This document shows, in pieces, positions 12,942 to 26,413 of a DNA stretch of 64,000 bases (position 1 is the first letter of the stretch; every line of letters starts with the position of its first letter). This DNA is from Membranipora membranacea (taxonomy: Eukaryota > Bryozoa > Gymnolaemata > Cheilostomatida > Membraniporidae), in contig OU612069.1 of the NCBI GenBank assembly GCA_914767715.1, positions 9,979,387-10,043,386 of the forward strand, in the 5' to 3' direction. The notes under the pieces are model-generated. The model was not told the origin of the DNA, made no database searches, and saw nothing but the letters and a program-made list of their open reading frames with translations. The translations under genes were made by a program, and so were the position numbers.

Positions 12942-13274
12942 CCTAACCAGTCTCAAGGTTTTCGCTCAAAACACCAGAGGAGAAGTCTTACAACTACATG
13001 TATGTGTCAGAAAAAGGATTAAGCGATGGAATGGAGCAATATCCCCAGTTAGCTAGCGTCCCTGGAGATTACAGATGCTTTTTAGGGGATTAATCTTGTG
13101 TTTTTGTCATTAATGGTGTCTTGCGAAACAAATTTAACAGGGGATGACATCCGCCCTCAAACAGTTATCTGCGGTTTAGTACCAGCTAATATACAATAAT
13201 TTTGGACAAAGTTGTACCAGGTATTGAGATGCAGAAGGCATAGAAGGAAGAGGATGTGTCATTTTATGAGATAC

Positions 13275-16200
13275 TGAGGTTTAATGATGGATTTATGTGG
13301 ATTAAGCTGGTGGAATTAATTAGCAAAAAAATCTCCCAGGAATTTCATTGACTCACCAAGAAAAGAAGCCTAAATAATAAATCTAATTGATCAAAATGTG
13401 TCACTGATGTTAACCTGCAAAGGAGGTAGATGATATTTGTTTCTATAAAGAAAAACTCAGTAACTCAGTAGAACCTGGAAAAAAAAAAAATGCAGTGAAT
13501 ACTTGAAGGACACCACTGGAGGACATGTTGTATTGTCTTAGCAGCAGCGGCAACAGGACCTGTCAGGCTTTTCAGGACTATTGGTGTCCTGTGAGCACTG
13601 AAAACTGTATATACAGGGTAACAAACCCTAGCAGCTCTGTGTCTGTATTATACCAGATTACCTTCTTATACTGTGGTATAAAGATGGGTTATAAACTAAC
13701 ATTTAGGAAACTTAGTCGTAACAGAAAAATCTCTTCCCATCTCCTTTTATGAGAAAACTGTGTTTGGATTGATGACTTCCCTATCATTAACTTTTTATAT
13801 AATACGATAGCATCTACTTTTAACAAGATACCATTTAATTTACGTTTGATAATCAATTATAAATCATTGAGACCAGGGAGAATGGAAGGGATCCTCCCTG
13901 TTGAGGGGTTCTCCCCTTCCATTCTCCCTGTAATGAGACGTAACTTTTTTGATTATGTTTTTCAACATCTTGATTGAAATTAATTGTTTTCCTTATTATT
14001 TCTTGAGGGCTTATTTTGTAAAACATTTTCATCGAATTAAAGTTACGCCGATGATGATTTTAAAAAAAGGACATTGATATCAATTTCGACATCCAAACTG
14101 GGATACCATTAAACGATCTGTAACCACATTATAAACTACTAAGCAGGAAAAGGGTCGGGTTGACAAAAAAATAAAAGTCATTTCATCACGACGTTATTAC
14201 AAAACTTTTGTTAAAATCCTATGGTTGTTGTTGTAGGCTTACAAGGAAAAGGAAAATCTGTGAGAATAATTGTAAGTTTTAAATCCCGATATTTAAGTTT
14301 ATCATGGTAAAGGATTTGGTACCGATATTTGAGTTTACCGCGGTAAAGGATTTGGTACCGATATTAAAGTTTACCGTGGTAGAGGATTTGGTACCGATAT
14401 TTAAGTTTACCGTGGTAGAGGATTTGGTCCCGATATTTAGGTCTACCGTGGTAGAGGATTTGGTACCGATATTTAAGTTTACCTTGGAGGTAGAGGATTT
14501 GGTACCGCACATTTTCGCAAATTACAAACCAGGCTAAGTCGCAATCTCTTAGCCATTTGTTTTAATTGTTCCGATATATTTTGTTGTTGTTCATGCTTAG
14601 CCATAAATTAGAGCAGAGAGGCCATTGAACGGCACCAAATCCAATTATAAGTAGCCAGAATGTCCTCAAATGGACAAATTTAAACCTTCAGATATTTATG
14701 GTTGATAATCTGAGACACCCTTACCTTTGATGAATTATTGCTAGAGGCCTTAGCGCCTCTCAGCTGTTATAAATGCTTCCTTCAAGATACAAAAACTAGC
14801 CTATACTATGCTACTAAACTTGACATTTCTATTAATCCATATTAATTGATCCTTCCTATGACACATCCAGTAGAATAGAGACTTTCTCAAGATTCTCCAA
14901 GACACCTGGTATACATGAAAACCCTTACAACCTGTAATCCTCGGTAGGGGAGGGGAGATTATGTCTTGATGCACTTAACATTATTTTCAATTTAAATAAT
15001 TATTGCAGTTTAACTTTTCACTTCTGGAAATTGAAGTGAGATTTGTAAATATATAAGTGTATTATTTTACATTATGATTGGTGAAAATTCCTGGACCTAA
15101 CACTGAACCCTCATGGAGTGTGTTCTTTTTTTTTTAATTTAGTGCATGTAGTTTGTTACAAGATCCGTTAATATCATGTGATAATTAAAATTGACGGCGT
15201 GGAGCTCTTGGTAAAAAAATGAGCCTAGAATAAAAATCTTTCAACATGCATGTACTGAAATTGTTGTTGTTGCCATGGTACAACATGAGAAGGTTCAAAA
15301 AGCTCTGACTTAGCTTCACAGTGCAACAGCGCCGTTGGTGTAATGATGAATTATACAGGTCAAACTGGTGGGATTAATTAGCCTAAACTCTCTCAGACTC
15401 TGGTATTTAATTGAATCACCGAAACAAGCAGCCTAAATAATTCACCTTTTAGATCAAAATGCATCATGGATATTAACCTGTAAAAGTAGTAGTGAGATTT
15501 GATCAATAAATAGCAAACATAGTAAAAGCTGGAGAAAAACACACAGTAATAAATATTTGAATGACTTCACTAGCTGGAGGGCATCGTTGGATTGTCTTAG
15601 CGTCGGCGGTAACATGACCTGTCAGGCTCCATAGGGGCTGTGTGGTCTGGCTCTGCAGATCAGGACTATGGTGGTGTCCTGTTTATACTCTGCTGGCGCT
15701 GTGCATGCAAGTTAACAAACCCTTGCAGCTCTGCGCCTGTGCTGAGCCAGATTGCCTCCTACAGTATATAGACGGGTTATGGACTAAGAATTAGGAAACT
15801 AGGTCGTCACCATGGAAAACCTCTTCCCATTTTCTTTGACAGACATTATATTTTAGTGAAAAAATTTGTTTGGATTGATGACTTGAATAGCTTTTTCGAT
15901 AATATGATAGCAATTGATGTTATTTCACTGATTATCTCTTTCATCATCTTGTTAGAAAATTATCTTTTCCATTTTTTTCCTCGATGGCTAATTTTGTAAA
16001 GCATTCTCATTAAAGTTATGCCAATAAAGTTTAGAAAAAAGGACAATTCCATTTATTTCAACATCCTTACTGAGATAATATTAAACGACCTATAACCACG
16101 TAATCAATGTCTGAGCAGGAAAATGCTCGGGTGTTGACCAAAAAATAAAAGTTGGTACATCGCGCTATTATTATTTCAACACTATTGTATGAGATCCTAT

Positions 16201-18060
16201 GATTGTGGTCATAAACCTACAAAAAGAGCAACAGCGGTTGGGATTAACAGAAATTTTAAATCCAGATTAAACACAGTATTTTTTTCACATAGCTTATTGC
16301 TAGAGATAAGATTAATAATTAATATAGATAAAGTGCAATTGTGTGAGAGAAAGGCAAAAAGATTAAAGCAAAATGTGGATAATCGCAAAAGAAATACATA
16401 ATAATTAAAGGGACAGTCTGAGTCTGATAGCCTGCGGCTTGAGTGTAGACAGCCCAACTGAAAAGATACAAAATGTATTGTTGTAGATAGTATTTAAAAT
16501 TAGATTGCATCGGTATATTTCGCTTTCATTATATAAAACTATTCAATTCAAGTTTTTTTAACTGTTCAATCTGCTAAAATTGAGGATATTCATAGACAGT
16601 AATTGATAGCTGTAGTGAAGGATAGGATTGACTAAAACTCTGACCTTTTATTGGGATTTGATTGTTTCCTATGCATCCGTTTTGTAGTCACAGAAAGTTT
16701 GACATTATCATACTTTTTGTGGTCATGTGCTGCTGTATATTGGGATCTATCAGAGGATATGCACGTCTGGATTTGGTTTGTAGAAAGACCACATTACATG
16801 TCTTATAGGAAAGGACTCACAACTGGTAATATTGCCTAAAAATGGGTCTAAACTTGTGTGAGCTGAGAAATGAAAATATTATTGGAAATGTTTAAACATT
16901 TTAGCAAAAATCCCACATTATAAGCACACTTCTCCACAGTTAGTACTAACTGGCACTTTTGTTAAACTGCGAGAATGGCCCTGATGAGCACGGATTATAT
17001 ATATATGATACAAAGTGAAATTTTTATTCAAAATAAACCTTTAGGCCACTTTTCATCTAAATTTTTGTCAGCATATGTGAAACAACTTGCAAAATCGGGA
17101 AGTGGTCCTAACTACTTGCCAGTTAGTACTTTGCCGCGCTGCGCCATCGAAATATACAGACCGAGATCCTGAGTAAAAGAAATTCGATAAATCTATCTTT
17201 TATTGTTTGCGTGCACGTCACGAAGCAGATAAAGCTGTTATGACTAAGCCATTCGATTTGAATATTCAGATTCATTATATAGTGAGTCCCTCCGCTTGCC
17301 ATTCATGCTCAGCCATAAATTAATGGCCAAGAGGCCATTGAACTGGCACGTTAATAATTTACCAAATCCATATTGTCAGTAGTCTGAATATCCTCAAATG
17401 GACAAAGATAATCTTTCAGATATTTATGACGAGATTATGTGATACCCTAATATTTGATGTATTACCATGAGGCCTTAGCACCTTTCAGCTGCTATAAATG
17501 GTTCCTCTAAGATGCAAAAAATGGCCTATACAATGCTACTAACATTTCAATTAATCCATATTAATTGATCCTTCCTATGACACATACAGTAGAATAAAGA
17601 CTGGTATACATTCTTACAAAACCATCACAACCTGTAATCCACCACAGAGGGGGGGGGGGGGGGTTATGTCTAGAACCTAGATGCACTTAAAATTCTTTTT
17701 TTTTTCAATTCTTTTATTATCGTAGTTTGTTTTTTGCTTCTGAAATTAAAGTGAGAATCTTTGTACGCACATGTATATTATAAACATACAACTGCATTTT
17801 TCTACGATTCAGATTGATGAAAAATTCTTGACATAACACTGAACCCTCATAGAGAGTGTATCTTTTGGTCTTTTTAAACTTAGTTCAGGCAGTTTGTTAC
17901 AAGATTCGATATATTAACATGGGCTGCGGGGAGATTTCGGTAAAATGATCCTAAAATCCTTTCAAAATGCATACAGTATAAAAACTATTATTGTTGTTGT
18001 CATGGTACTACATGAATGAAAAGGTTAAAGAGGATCCGACTTCGCTTCACAGTGCGACAA
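13275..18060. repeat. Tandem duplication of non-coding DNA (two diverged units)
   Basis: Two units align in the same order. About 13275-14260 matches 15335-16210 (shared landmarks: GATTAATTAGC-type words, CCTGTCAGGCT, and the blocks near 13770 and 15880). About 14585-15325 matches 17307-18060 (shared AGCCATAAATTA and GAGGCCATTGAAC words). Unit 1 has a 36-bp satellite where unit 2 has about 1 kb of unrelated sequence. I find no coding potential in either unit. Confidence 0.6.
14284..14507. repeat. 36-bp tandem repeat, about six copies
   Basis: The unit is built of GTACCGATATTTAAG, then TTTACCGTGGTAGAGG, then ATTTG. Because 36 is a multiple of 3, frames stay open on both strands; those frames are repeat artefacts. 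Confidence 0.85.
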
Positions 18061-19489
18061 CGCATTGGTCTCAAATTAATTGCAGCATAGGAGGAATTGT
18101 TAAAATGAAATTTCCTTTTGGGCAATGGGCAATCATATCGAGAGCAATTGATGACTCTCTATAACTGAAATATGGTAGAATAATATCAAGAGCGTGTTTC
18201 TGGATATATTATAGTCTCTGCTGTTTGTGGCAACCATGATGGAGCAGCATAATAGCAGATCAATATTCTTTTGAGACTTTATAGAAACAAATGCGAATAA
18301 TATCTAGAATAATCTGGAAATAGAGTGAAGAAGTTGTCCAGTCACGTGAAAATAGAAGACACTATGTAATATCTACTCATCAATTACAAGCTGAATCAAC
18401 TTATTCGCTGCTATACTTTGAGATATGAATTCATCATGTATTGTATTGTATTGTATTGTATTCATTTACATTTAAGAAGTTTTGGACAATCAGATGGAAG
18501 TTAACATTTAAAGCCTCCATAGCGATTTAAAGGTTAACTTCAAAGTAAATCCATGCCTCCTTATTTTTTATCTCACATCGGCTTTTAAGAACTCACTCTT
18601 GTTTGCTTATCGATAAACCAATTAAATAGTAGCGGATTCATGGCTTATCACAAAGTGATTTATTGCAAGCACTAAAGGGGGCGGATATTTACTGGAGTAG
18701 GTTGCAGGTAGAAGAACTGTGGTTCAGGCAGTTTTTATTCACCATATCATTGGTTGCTTTCAAGTATAAGATATGGAATTATCTATTGCTGAAAATCTCA
18801 TAAATATATCCAGCTGATTGCATACTGACTCTCGTGATCTGACTGGGCATGTAGATCACTGATAAACTAGGCTATCATTAGCACAAAGAAGTTGTCGTAA
18901 GGCTAAATATTCATCATGCGTGACTTTAATTTGCGCATGTGCAAGAACAATGAGTTTAGTCTGGGTTCCGATTGCAATTTTGGTCTGGGGAAATGGGATG
19001 TCCCCTGAATAAACTACTAATCAAATTTAGCTAATAGTGACAGTAGAAGATAACTCTGTCTAACAATTCTGCACGCATTTGGGAGTGTGCCACCAGAGCA
19101 GGTAGCCAATCAGATGGCTTCGGAATTCCGAGCCTCAATTTTGCAGAGATCAGCTCATGCCCAGAGCTGAGCATGCGCAGAATGAGCTGATTGTGCTGCA
19201 AGCAGAATTCTTTAACTCATTAAAAATCACAGGTTCAAAAGGAGTAAAATTTCACCTCAGCCTAACACAAATTTTACTTGGCGGAATATTATATATAATA
19301 TATATTATTTCCCCCTAACAGCCATTGTTATCACAGCACACGTTTTTATTACAACTTGAGCTGTAATTCGCTGCAGGGACGAATGAAAGTCTTCATCTTC
19401 CATGTAGGTTTTCCTACCACATCCGGCATAAGAACCAGTAATTGGAAATTCTTCATAGAAACAAAGAACAAAAGACCGATAATTACCAT
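18061..19489. other. Intergenic, nothing recognised
   Basis: AT-rich, with a short (TATTG)n run near 18438-18460. I found no gene or element boundary. Confidence 0.4.
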
Positions 19490-20236
19490 TAACAAATTGG
19501 GTTATTTCCAAAATTTTGAGATTAGGATCGCAATGGCGTACAAGACAAGGAAATGTGAGTGTAAACCAGTTGACTAAAATTTTGACTGTGTAAACTATTC
19601 TTATTTATAAGATATCAGCCTCTATAGAGCAGATTGAAGCCTCTTCGCTTGATTTCCAACGTCGTCTTTTACTGAGTGATTTTATCCAAGAATTAGTTGG
19701 CAAGTATTTGTGTAACACATATTCTACATAAAGTAGTTATTCATGAATACCTATAGAATTTCCTTTCGTAAACTGACTGTTTTGAGATCGCATGTAGGGA
19801 AAATTTAAGGCAAACAAAATTTTTTCATCATTTTTCTACAATTTCAAACACAGAGCTGTTCGGCATTTTCAACCTCGTTTTAATTATACATTCTATTTTA
19901 TCAAATCTTATAACATAATTTAATAAGCTGGACTGTTTGTACTGATACAGAATGGTTAAATGGGTAAAAGTAAGAATCATAGCAATGACAATTGATCAGT
20001 AGTAATGTGGCATTAATATCGACAAATTAGGGTCATTTTGCAAGAAAAACAAACTGCTGTTGCTGATGGTGATGGTGATGGCACAGCTTGCAGCACAGTC
20101 AGACATTTTGTGTGCAATGAAAGAGGTTAACTTTCCTGGAAATTTCAGTCAATTGATATACACTCTCATTTCCTTGTCTTGTACGCCATTGCGATCCTAA
20201 TCTCAAAATTTTGGAAATAACCCAATTTGTTAATGC
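19490..20236. repeat. Inverted repeat, arms about 73 bp
   Basis: 19490-19562 and 20160-20236 are inverted copies (shared core TTTCCAAAATTTTGAGATTA and GGCGTACAAGACAAGG) around a loop of about 0.6 kb. No domain was recognised in the loop. It could be a small foldback element. Confidence 0.6.
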
Positions 20237-21298
20237 TTTACTGACGGACCTGCCAAATAATTTTTGTGATGTTATATGGACTTTAAATGTTCCAAAAATT
20301 TGTTACAAAACAAAATGTTGCATACTTAGGTCACAGTATTTATTTCACAGGTCATTAGTATTGTCCTAAACTTTTGCCAAATTACCACTTCAAATAAAGA
20401 CATTCTGTACACACTTCGCTTTTCTAACAAAGGGGTCATCCCATTATTTTACTGGTCACTATTAACAAAGTCATCCAATGCTCTTTTCCAAACAAGCTGG
20501 TCTGGGACTCTGGGCTGGAGGACAATGGACATATTACACGTTCTTTTTCATATGGATCGGTAAGGGGAGTTACATCTGATCACAAAAGCCCATTTTGATT
20601 CTCATCTGTTATAATCATTGAGTCCTTAATCCGAGAGCTAATCCCTAGTCCTAAGCACAAACTCCACTATAAGGTCCAGACCATCAACTGGCAAATAACT
20701 TACAAAGATTTCTTATTTGAGTGTTTTACCCTAAGATGAGGCCTCCGGTTGAACTTTACAGCATGTCAATTATGACTGGCAAAAATTAGGGGAAACCAAA
20801 ATGCAGAAAGATTGATAAGTCACATTAACTGATTGGCACAATGTTATAATTCTGATTAAACAATAGATTTTCTGCCAAAGTTCAAGTAAATAAAACACTT
20901 GAGGGCTCTGTTAGGGCAAGGAGACCCTAATCTTTATCCTTATTTATGGATCATTAGATTGACGTCCTCCCCATTGTGATGCACAGTGTCCGGGTACCAT
21001 TTCACTGAACTTTGGAGTGTCTTTTTTACACATTTTATAATTGGCAGTGCTGCACTACAGGAGTAAATGATATTCCCTTGGGTAATCAATTTAATCTTTC
21101 ATCCCGTACTAAAGATGATATAATTTAATACCACAATGCACCTCCTAGCTAGGGGTGCAAGTGAGGTTTTTTCTCTACACCACTGCCTTTGACATGTTGT
21201 TCAATGCGCATTAATTAATCCTTCTTACTGAGCAAAAAATAAAGTTTTTTAAAGTTCTTAATATCTTTCCATTGAACAAAGACGTGACAAAATTATGG
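20237..21298. other. Intergenic, nothing recognised
   Basis: Upstream region of CAP gene 3. No gene, RNA or repeat boundary could be supported. Confidence 0.4.
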
Positions 21299-21309
21299 TA
21301 TATAAAAAG
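21299..21309 (+). promoter_or_regulatory. TATA box of CAP gene 3
   Basis: TATATAAAAAG, 99 bp upstream of the ATG at 21398. Spacing matches the other CAP promoters in the window. Confidence 0.6.
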
Positions 21310-21397
21310 AAAGCAAAGATCAGGCATATCACACCTGCTCCATCACTAGAGCTCAAAATAACACTGACAAACAGACAGGCTCGATATCAGCAGCATT

Positions 21398-23493
21398 ATG
21401 AAGGCAGCACTGTATATTAGTGTACTGATTGTTGTGATCAGCTCAGTTTCAATCATTGGTAAGTATTACATTATATATACATTCCATCTCAAACAGTAGA
21501 CTATCATACACTTGATTATTTTCAATGTTGCTGACCTTTTACCTCAACTTTCAAACAGAAAATTAGTGTATTTTTGCGATTTTTTACAATTATTCAAAAT
21601 GTGTATTATTTGATCAAGGATTTCAAGAAATCCTTGATTTGATTTAGATATGCATGGATAAGAAGGCACCAGAGTTTGTACCTTGATTATCTAAAAGTCT
21701 TATGGTTATGGGTGTCCTTTTGATTTTTAAGATGCTTTGTCCAGTACTGAGATAGCGACTATTGTAAACCATAACAATGAACTGAGAGAAGATCTGCCAG
21801 CTACAGTCATGCCTGATTTGGTGAGCCTCTTCTTGTCAATATTACATACAAAGATGTTATGAGATTATTTTTAACACATTTCTATTTTTCTCTAAAAAAA
21901 ACTTAGAAAAACTGATAATAAATGTTTTGACCAATCTCAACATTGCCAATCGGTTAGTATATAATTATTTTTTTCACTTGTATACCATTGCCCTCTGTGG
22001 GCATTTTATTTGTTCTTTATGGTTCCAAGGAAACACAGCATCTCTTCTCTTCTGACAAAGCATACCGATTGTTTGCATTTTGGCCTTTGCATGACACCAG
22101 AACCGTGCCGAGCATTGAGTGGTTTTATATCTTTATCATTCTTCTTCCTCGATTCCCTCAGATCTGGAGTACTACTCTGTCTGATACTATGCAGGCATGG
22201 GTTGATGGATGTGTATATGCCCATAGCGGCAACCCCTTATATGGTAGGTGATTGTTATCGTGACACAAAATGTGTCTCATTCGATAAATCATGCGATGAT
22301 CTTCAGCAATCAGTCAATAGTCTCAATGACATAGACCACAAGCTTGCAAAGTTTCTTCAGTAGAAATTCTCCATAACAATAAAGGATCAAAAGCTGTCAA
22401 ACTGACTTCAGACCCGCATGGAAATGTGAGATCTAATCTTCCTGATGACAACAAACCTTGCATGAGTCAAACACAGAGTCTGTGCCTTCATTGTAATTAA
22501 AATATCATGCATCCTTTCCGTCTATAATTCCTGTACTATCGTTTGAGTGAGAGATTGTCAGCTGAAAATCTCCATGCTAACTTCCTGTCGAATGCATCAT
22601 CATTGTAAATTTGTGACAACAAAGGCACTCTTCTCAATTGAATTGACGGCCATCACTTCAGTTTGATTCTGTTGTAGGGGAGAACCTTCACTGGACCTCG
22701 GCGTCTGGACCTCCTAACTGGATTGCCGTATTGGACTCTTGGTGGTCTGAGATAGAGTTTTATGACCTCAATACTTGTCCAGCAATCTCACTTGATAATT
22801 ATCAGGCGTTTGGACATTTCACTCAGATGGCTTGGGCTAATACTCTTCAAGTCGGCTGTGGTACAGCCCACTGTCCAGGTGTAGGGACCATTACTGGATG
22901 TAACTACTACCCACGGTGAGTACTCCTTATATTTGTGCACATGTAGGTCTTTTTTGAATGCCCTATCTTACTGGCTCTCATAAGACCAAGTTAGGTCCAT
23001 TTGCCTGCATACGTAGTTGTTCCCCCTCCACTGGTCACGCCGTGACTAGTGGAAGGGAGCAACTGGAATGCTCACAATTGGATTAAACTTGATTTAGGTT
23101 CTAGTACAACCGTTATGCTCATGAAATGATGTGACGATGGCATATTAGAGAAAATCTGTCCGGGAATGTGATACAATACAAGACTTCTCATTCCTGGAAA
23201 AACATCTCATCTTACTTTCAATATTAAACGAAAAATTCATTATAATTTATGTGTGCATCAAAAGTGACCAAAAAATTAAACCGTGTACATAACGGCAATT
23301 TCACGTACCGGGAGAAGACAATTACGAGATTTCACAACTTCAGTATTATGCAATCCGTGTGATTTGTTGAGGAAGCAACTTTCAGATACATTCATTTAAT
23401 TATTTTGAATATTATTTGATTTTTAGTGGTAACTACCTTGGCCAGACACCATTTGACTGTGATGGTAGTGTGGAGGTATCTTCACTTGGCTAG
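21398..23493 (+). CDS. CAP-superfamily secreted protein 3 (five exons)
   Basis: Predicted exons: 21398-21458, 21732-21820, 22162-22243, 22678-22915 and 23427-23493; phases 1-0-1-2, 178 residues. It starts with a signal peptide (MKAALYISVLIVVISS). Exon 2 has VNHNNELREDLPA, exon 3 has AWVDGCVYAH, exon 4 has GENLHW, SWWSE and FGHFTQMAWANTLQVGCG, then GCNYYPR. Exon 5 has GNYLGQTPFDCDG. All four CAP cavity positions are present; the usual Arg before the exon 3 Cys is Gly. It is closest to CAP gene 4 in exon 4 (both share SWWSEI and FTQMAWANTLQVGCG), so the two are likely recent paralogues. A truncated copy of exon 4 lies downstream at 25209-25393. Intron 4 carries a palindromic MITE. Confidence 0.9.
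22987..23090. mobile_element. Palindromic MITE, copy 1
   Basis: About 105 bp that folds on itself. Ends read AAGTTAGGTCCATTTGCC and GGATTAAACTT; the centre is CCACTGGTCACG/CGTGACTAGTGG. Two relatives are at 32751-32858 and 51851-51959. It lies in intron 4 of CAP gene 3. Confidence 0.7.
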
Positions 23494-24401
23494 GCATGAC
23501 AGACTTGATGTAGGGATGTGATACACACTATGCCTGCTTCTTATGGCTCTACGATATTTTCACTTCCACTTTACTAAGAACAATTCATTATACTGGAACA
23601 TCGCCCTGTTTGATTTGATATGTTTCTTCTTTTAAACAAAAGATTTTCTACTTCTCCAACATTTCTATTTTCTTCATTGACCAGGTATTTCTAAATGCTT
23701 GCTGATCATTAATAACACAAAAATACATAGATATTCATGTGTTTTTTATTGATGCTAGGAATAAATAAGAAACTGTATAAACCTCTGAATAAATATGAAA
23801 CTATATACACAGCTAAAGTGGCACATAGTCCATAATTTCTAGGATTGAGATGAAGTGAATTTGTTTGTTTCTTGCATAAAAAAGTGTCAGTCAATATTTG
23901 TGAAATTGATTTTACATGTTTGTCATGTCATCACTTTGTAAGTGGTCATCATCAACACAACCTTTATAAGCACCATCGTCACCGCCACCGGGTCAAGAGT
24001 TACCCAGGGGCTCGCAATTTCTAATCTTACTAATGATTTGTACTACTCACTCTTGTGACATCTATCATTTGTAAAGCTTGAATATTCTCGGTATTGAAGA
24101 GAGAGTGATGGCCATGTACGATGGACCAGTTTCCAGATTATTATTGTTTTCCTATCGGATCGACAATTTCTACTTACAAGCTTATCTCCGTTTTTAATCA
24201 TATTCTCTCAAAAATAGCCTGGATCAGGACTATGGAAATAATGCGGGCTGTGCACATTAAAGACACCCCCTCTGCCTCTTCCTAATAGTAGCCGTACGCG
24301 GCAAGCATGTAATGCGGGTAAATAATCAATATTGAATGATTTTACTGTAAAGTGAATAGATAACTGCAAATTATTTATATTTATTATGTATTATTTATAT
24401 G
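23494..24401. other. 3' flank of CAP gene 3
   Basis: Probable 3' UTR and intergenic DNA. AATAAA-like words occur near 23760. No other feature was recognised. Confidence 0.4.
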
Positions 24402-26039
24402 ACCACTATCATCATTGAAGCACGAGATCATTTACAATAACTAGATTTCCATGGTGGTCAAGATCAATCAAACTGAGTTGTCACCTCTTGGTTTGGGCAT
24501 TCTGAGCATCTCTCTGACATACACGCAAGGACTGGATATCAGCAGGCCATCGTTGGGAGGTTCACTTTATATCATCAAAATAAAGAACAATGTTTTTTGT
24601 CTTTTGATAAAATAAATCATCTTTACAACCAGTATTTCTGCAGTCAAATAACAACTTAACTATATATATTTTTCTTCTGGTAAGACATGTTGTGTAGACA
24701 GCAATAACACTACGCAACAAAATTCTGCAGTGAGCCAATATATCTACACTAACTGTATCATTTTGTTTACAATTTCTTGCTTAGGTCATTTTCACAACAG
24801 CAGAATTTGATGGCCACTTGTTCGCTTTGACATTTATGACGCATTTCAGTCCGTTTATGAGGGACATTATTCCTGTGAGGCAGTGAATAATTCACAGTGT
24901 TGGCTACCTTAACAGCTTAATCCATATAAATTGTTTATTAAACCGTAGTATCTCATAAAATAGCACATATTCTTCCTTCTAAGCCAGCTGCCCCCTGATT
25001 AATATCAAATACACTTGCGTGGATACATCTATGAATTTTAATAATTTTCCGTCTATAATTCCTGTACTATCGTTTGAGTGAGAGATTGTCAGCTGAAAAT
25101 CTCCATGCTAACTTCCTGTCGAATGCATCATCATTGTAAATTTGTGACAACAAAGGCACTCTTCTCAATTGAATTGACGGCCATCACTTCAGTTTGATTC
25201 TGTTGTAGGGGAGAACCTTCACTGGACCTCGGCGTCTGGACCTCCTAACTGGATTGCCGTATTGGACTCTTGGTGGTCTGAGATAGAGTTTTATGACCTC
25301 AATACTTGTCCAGCAATCTCACTTGATAATTATCAGGCGTTTGGACATTTCACTCAGATGGCTTGGGCTAATACTCTTCAAGTCGGCTGTGGTACCACTA
25401 TCATCATTGAAGCACGAGATCATTTACAATAACTAGATTTCCATGGTGGTCAAGATCAATCAAACTGAGTTGTCACCTCTTGGTTTGGGCATTCTGAGCA
25501 TCTCTCTGACATACACGCAAGGACTGGATATCAGCAGGCCATCGTTGGGAGGTTCACTTTATATCATCAAAATAAAGAACAATGTTTTTTGTCTTTTGAT
25601 AAAATAAATCATCTTTACAACCAGTATTTCTGCAGTCAAATAACAACTTAACTATATATATTTTTCTTCTGGTAAGACATGTTGTGTAGACAGCAATAAC
25701 ACTACGCAACAAAATTCTGCAGTGAGCCAATATATCTACACTAACTGTATCATTTTGTTTACAATTTCTTGCTTAGGTCATTTTCACAACAGCAGAATTT
25801 GATGGCCACTTGTTCGCTTTGACATTTATGACGCATTTCAGTCCGTTTATGAGGGACATTATTCCTGTGAGGCAGTGAATAATTCACAGTGTTGGCTACC
25901 TTAACAGCTTAATCCATATAAATTGTTTATTAAACCGTAGTATCTCATAAAATAGCACATATTCTTCCTTCTAAGCCAGCTGCCCCCTGATTAATATCAA
26001 ATACACTTGCGTGGATACATCTATGAATTTTAATAATTT
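24402..26039 (+). repeat. Interleaved segmental duplication (B - A' - B')
   Basis: Block B (24402-25047, about 646 bp) is repeated with no difference that I can see as B' (25394-26039). Between them sits A' (about 25046-25395), a copy of 22515-22864 that holds the end of intron 3 and most of exon 4 of CAP gene 3. The A'/B' junction shares the bases AC, a possible microhomology. This could be real replication-template switching or an assembly artefact. Confidence 0.85.
25209..25393 (+). pseudogene. Truncated duplicate of CAP gene 3 exon 4
   Basis: It reproduces exon 4 from its splice acceptor through the GHFTQMAW signature and stops at GCG, where block B' begins. It lacks the CNYYP end, the donor and exon 5, so it cannot encode a full CAP domain unless spliced to gene 3 exons. 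Confidence 0.85.
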
Positions 26040-26320
26040 GATATTGAGCTCTTATTAAATTATCGTTAGATCCGCCCCCTGTATCTTTAAACAAATGGAG
26101 TTGGGTTATCATTGATACGCTGCGATGCCAAACCAATTCAGTGATCAAAAACCAGTTACACCCTATAAAACTTTTCCCTTTTATAATCAAAATCCACCAG
26201 AGCTGTTGTCACGCCTCTGAGATCACTGCCCAATCCTTATCGATTGTTTCTTCTTATCAAATTTCTTTATCAAGTTTCTTTATAAATTTCTGTGTACTTC
26301 ATGTAGAGAGATTTGTTAGG

Positions 26321-26330
26321 TATATAAAGG
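26321..26330 (+). promoter_or_regulatory. TATA box of CAP gene 4
   Basis: TATATAAAGG, 93 bp upstream of the ATG at 26414. The surrounding sequence, including TCGATCTACCC and GGAGCTCAGAGTAACA, is shared with the minus-strand promoter of CAP gene 2. Confidence 0.7.
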
Positions 26331-26413
26331 GTGTGTTTGTACCCATCAGTCTACACTCGATCTACCCGCGGAGCTCAGAGTAACACTAGACACATCTACA
26401 GACTAACAGAACT

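Noticed and set aside
14279-14537. Opposed frames of the 36-bp repeat
   Set aside because: Tandem repeat with length a multiple of three; frames are by-products.
22010-22363. Frame overlapping CAP gene 3 exon 3
   Set aside because: It is a different phase from the CAP exon and has no domain I recognise. Exon 3 is supported by phase and family motif.
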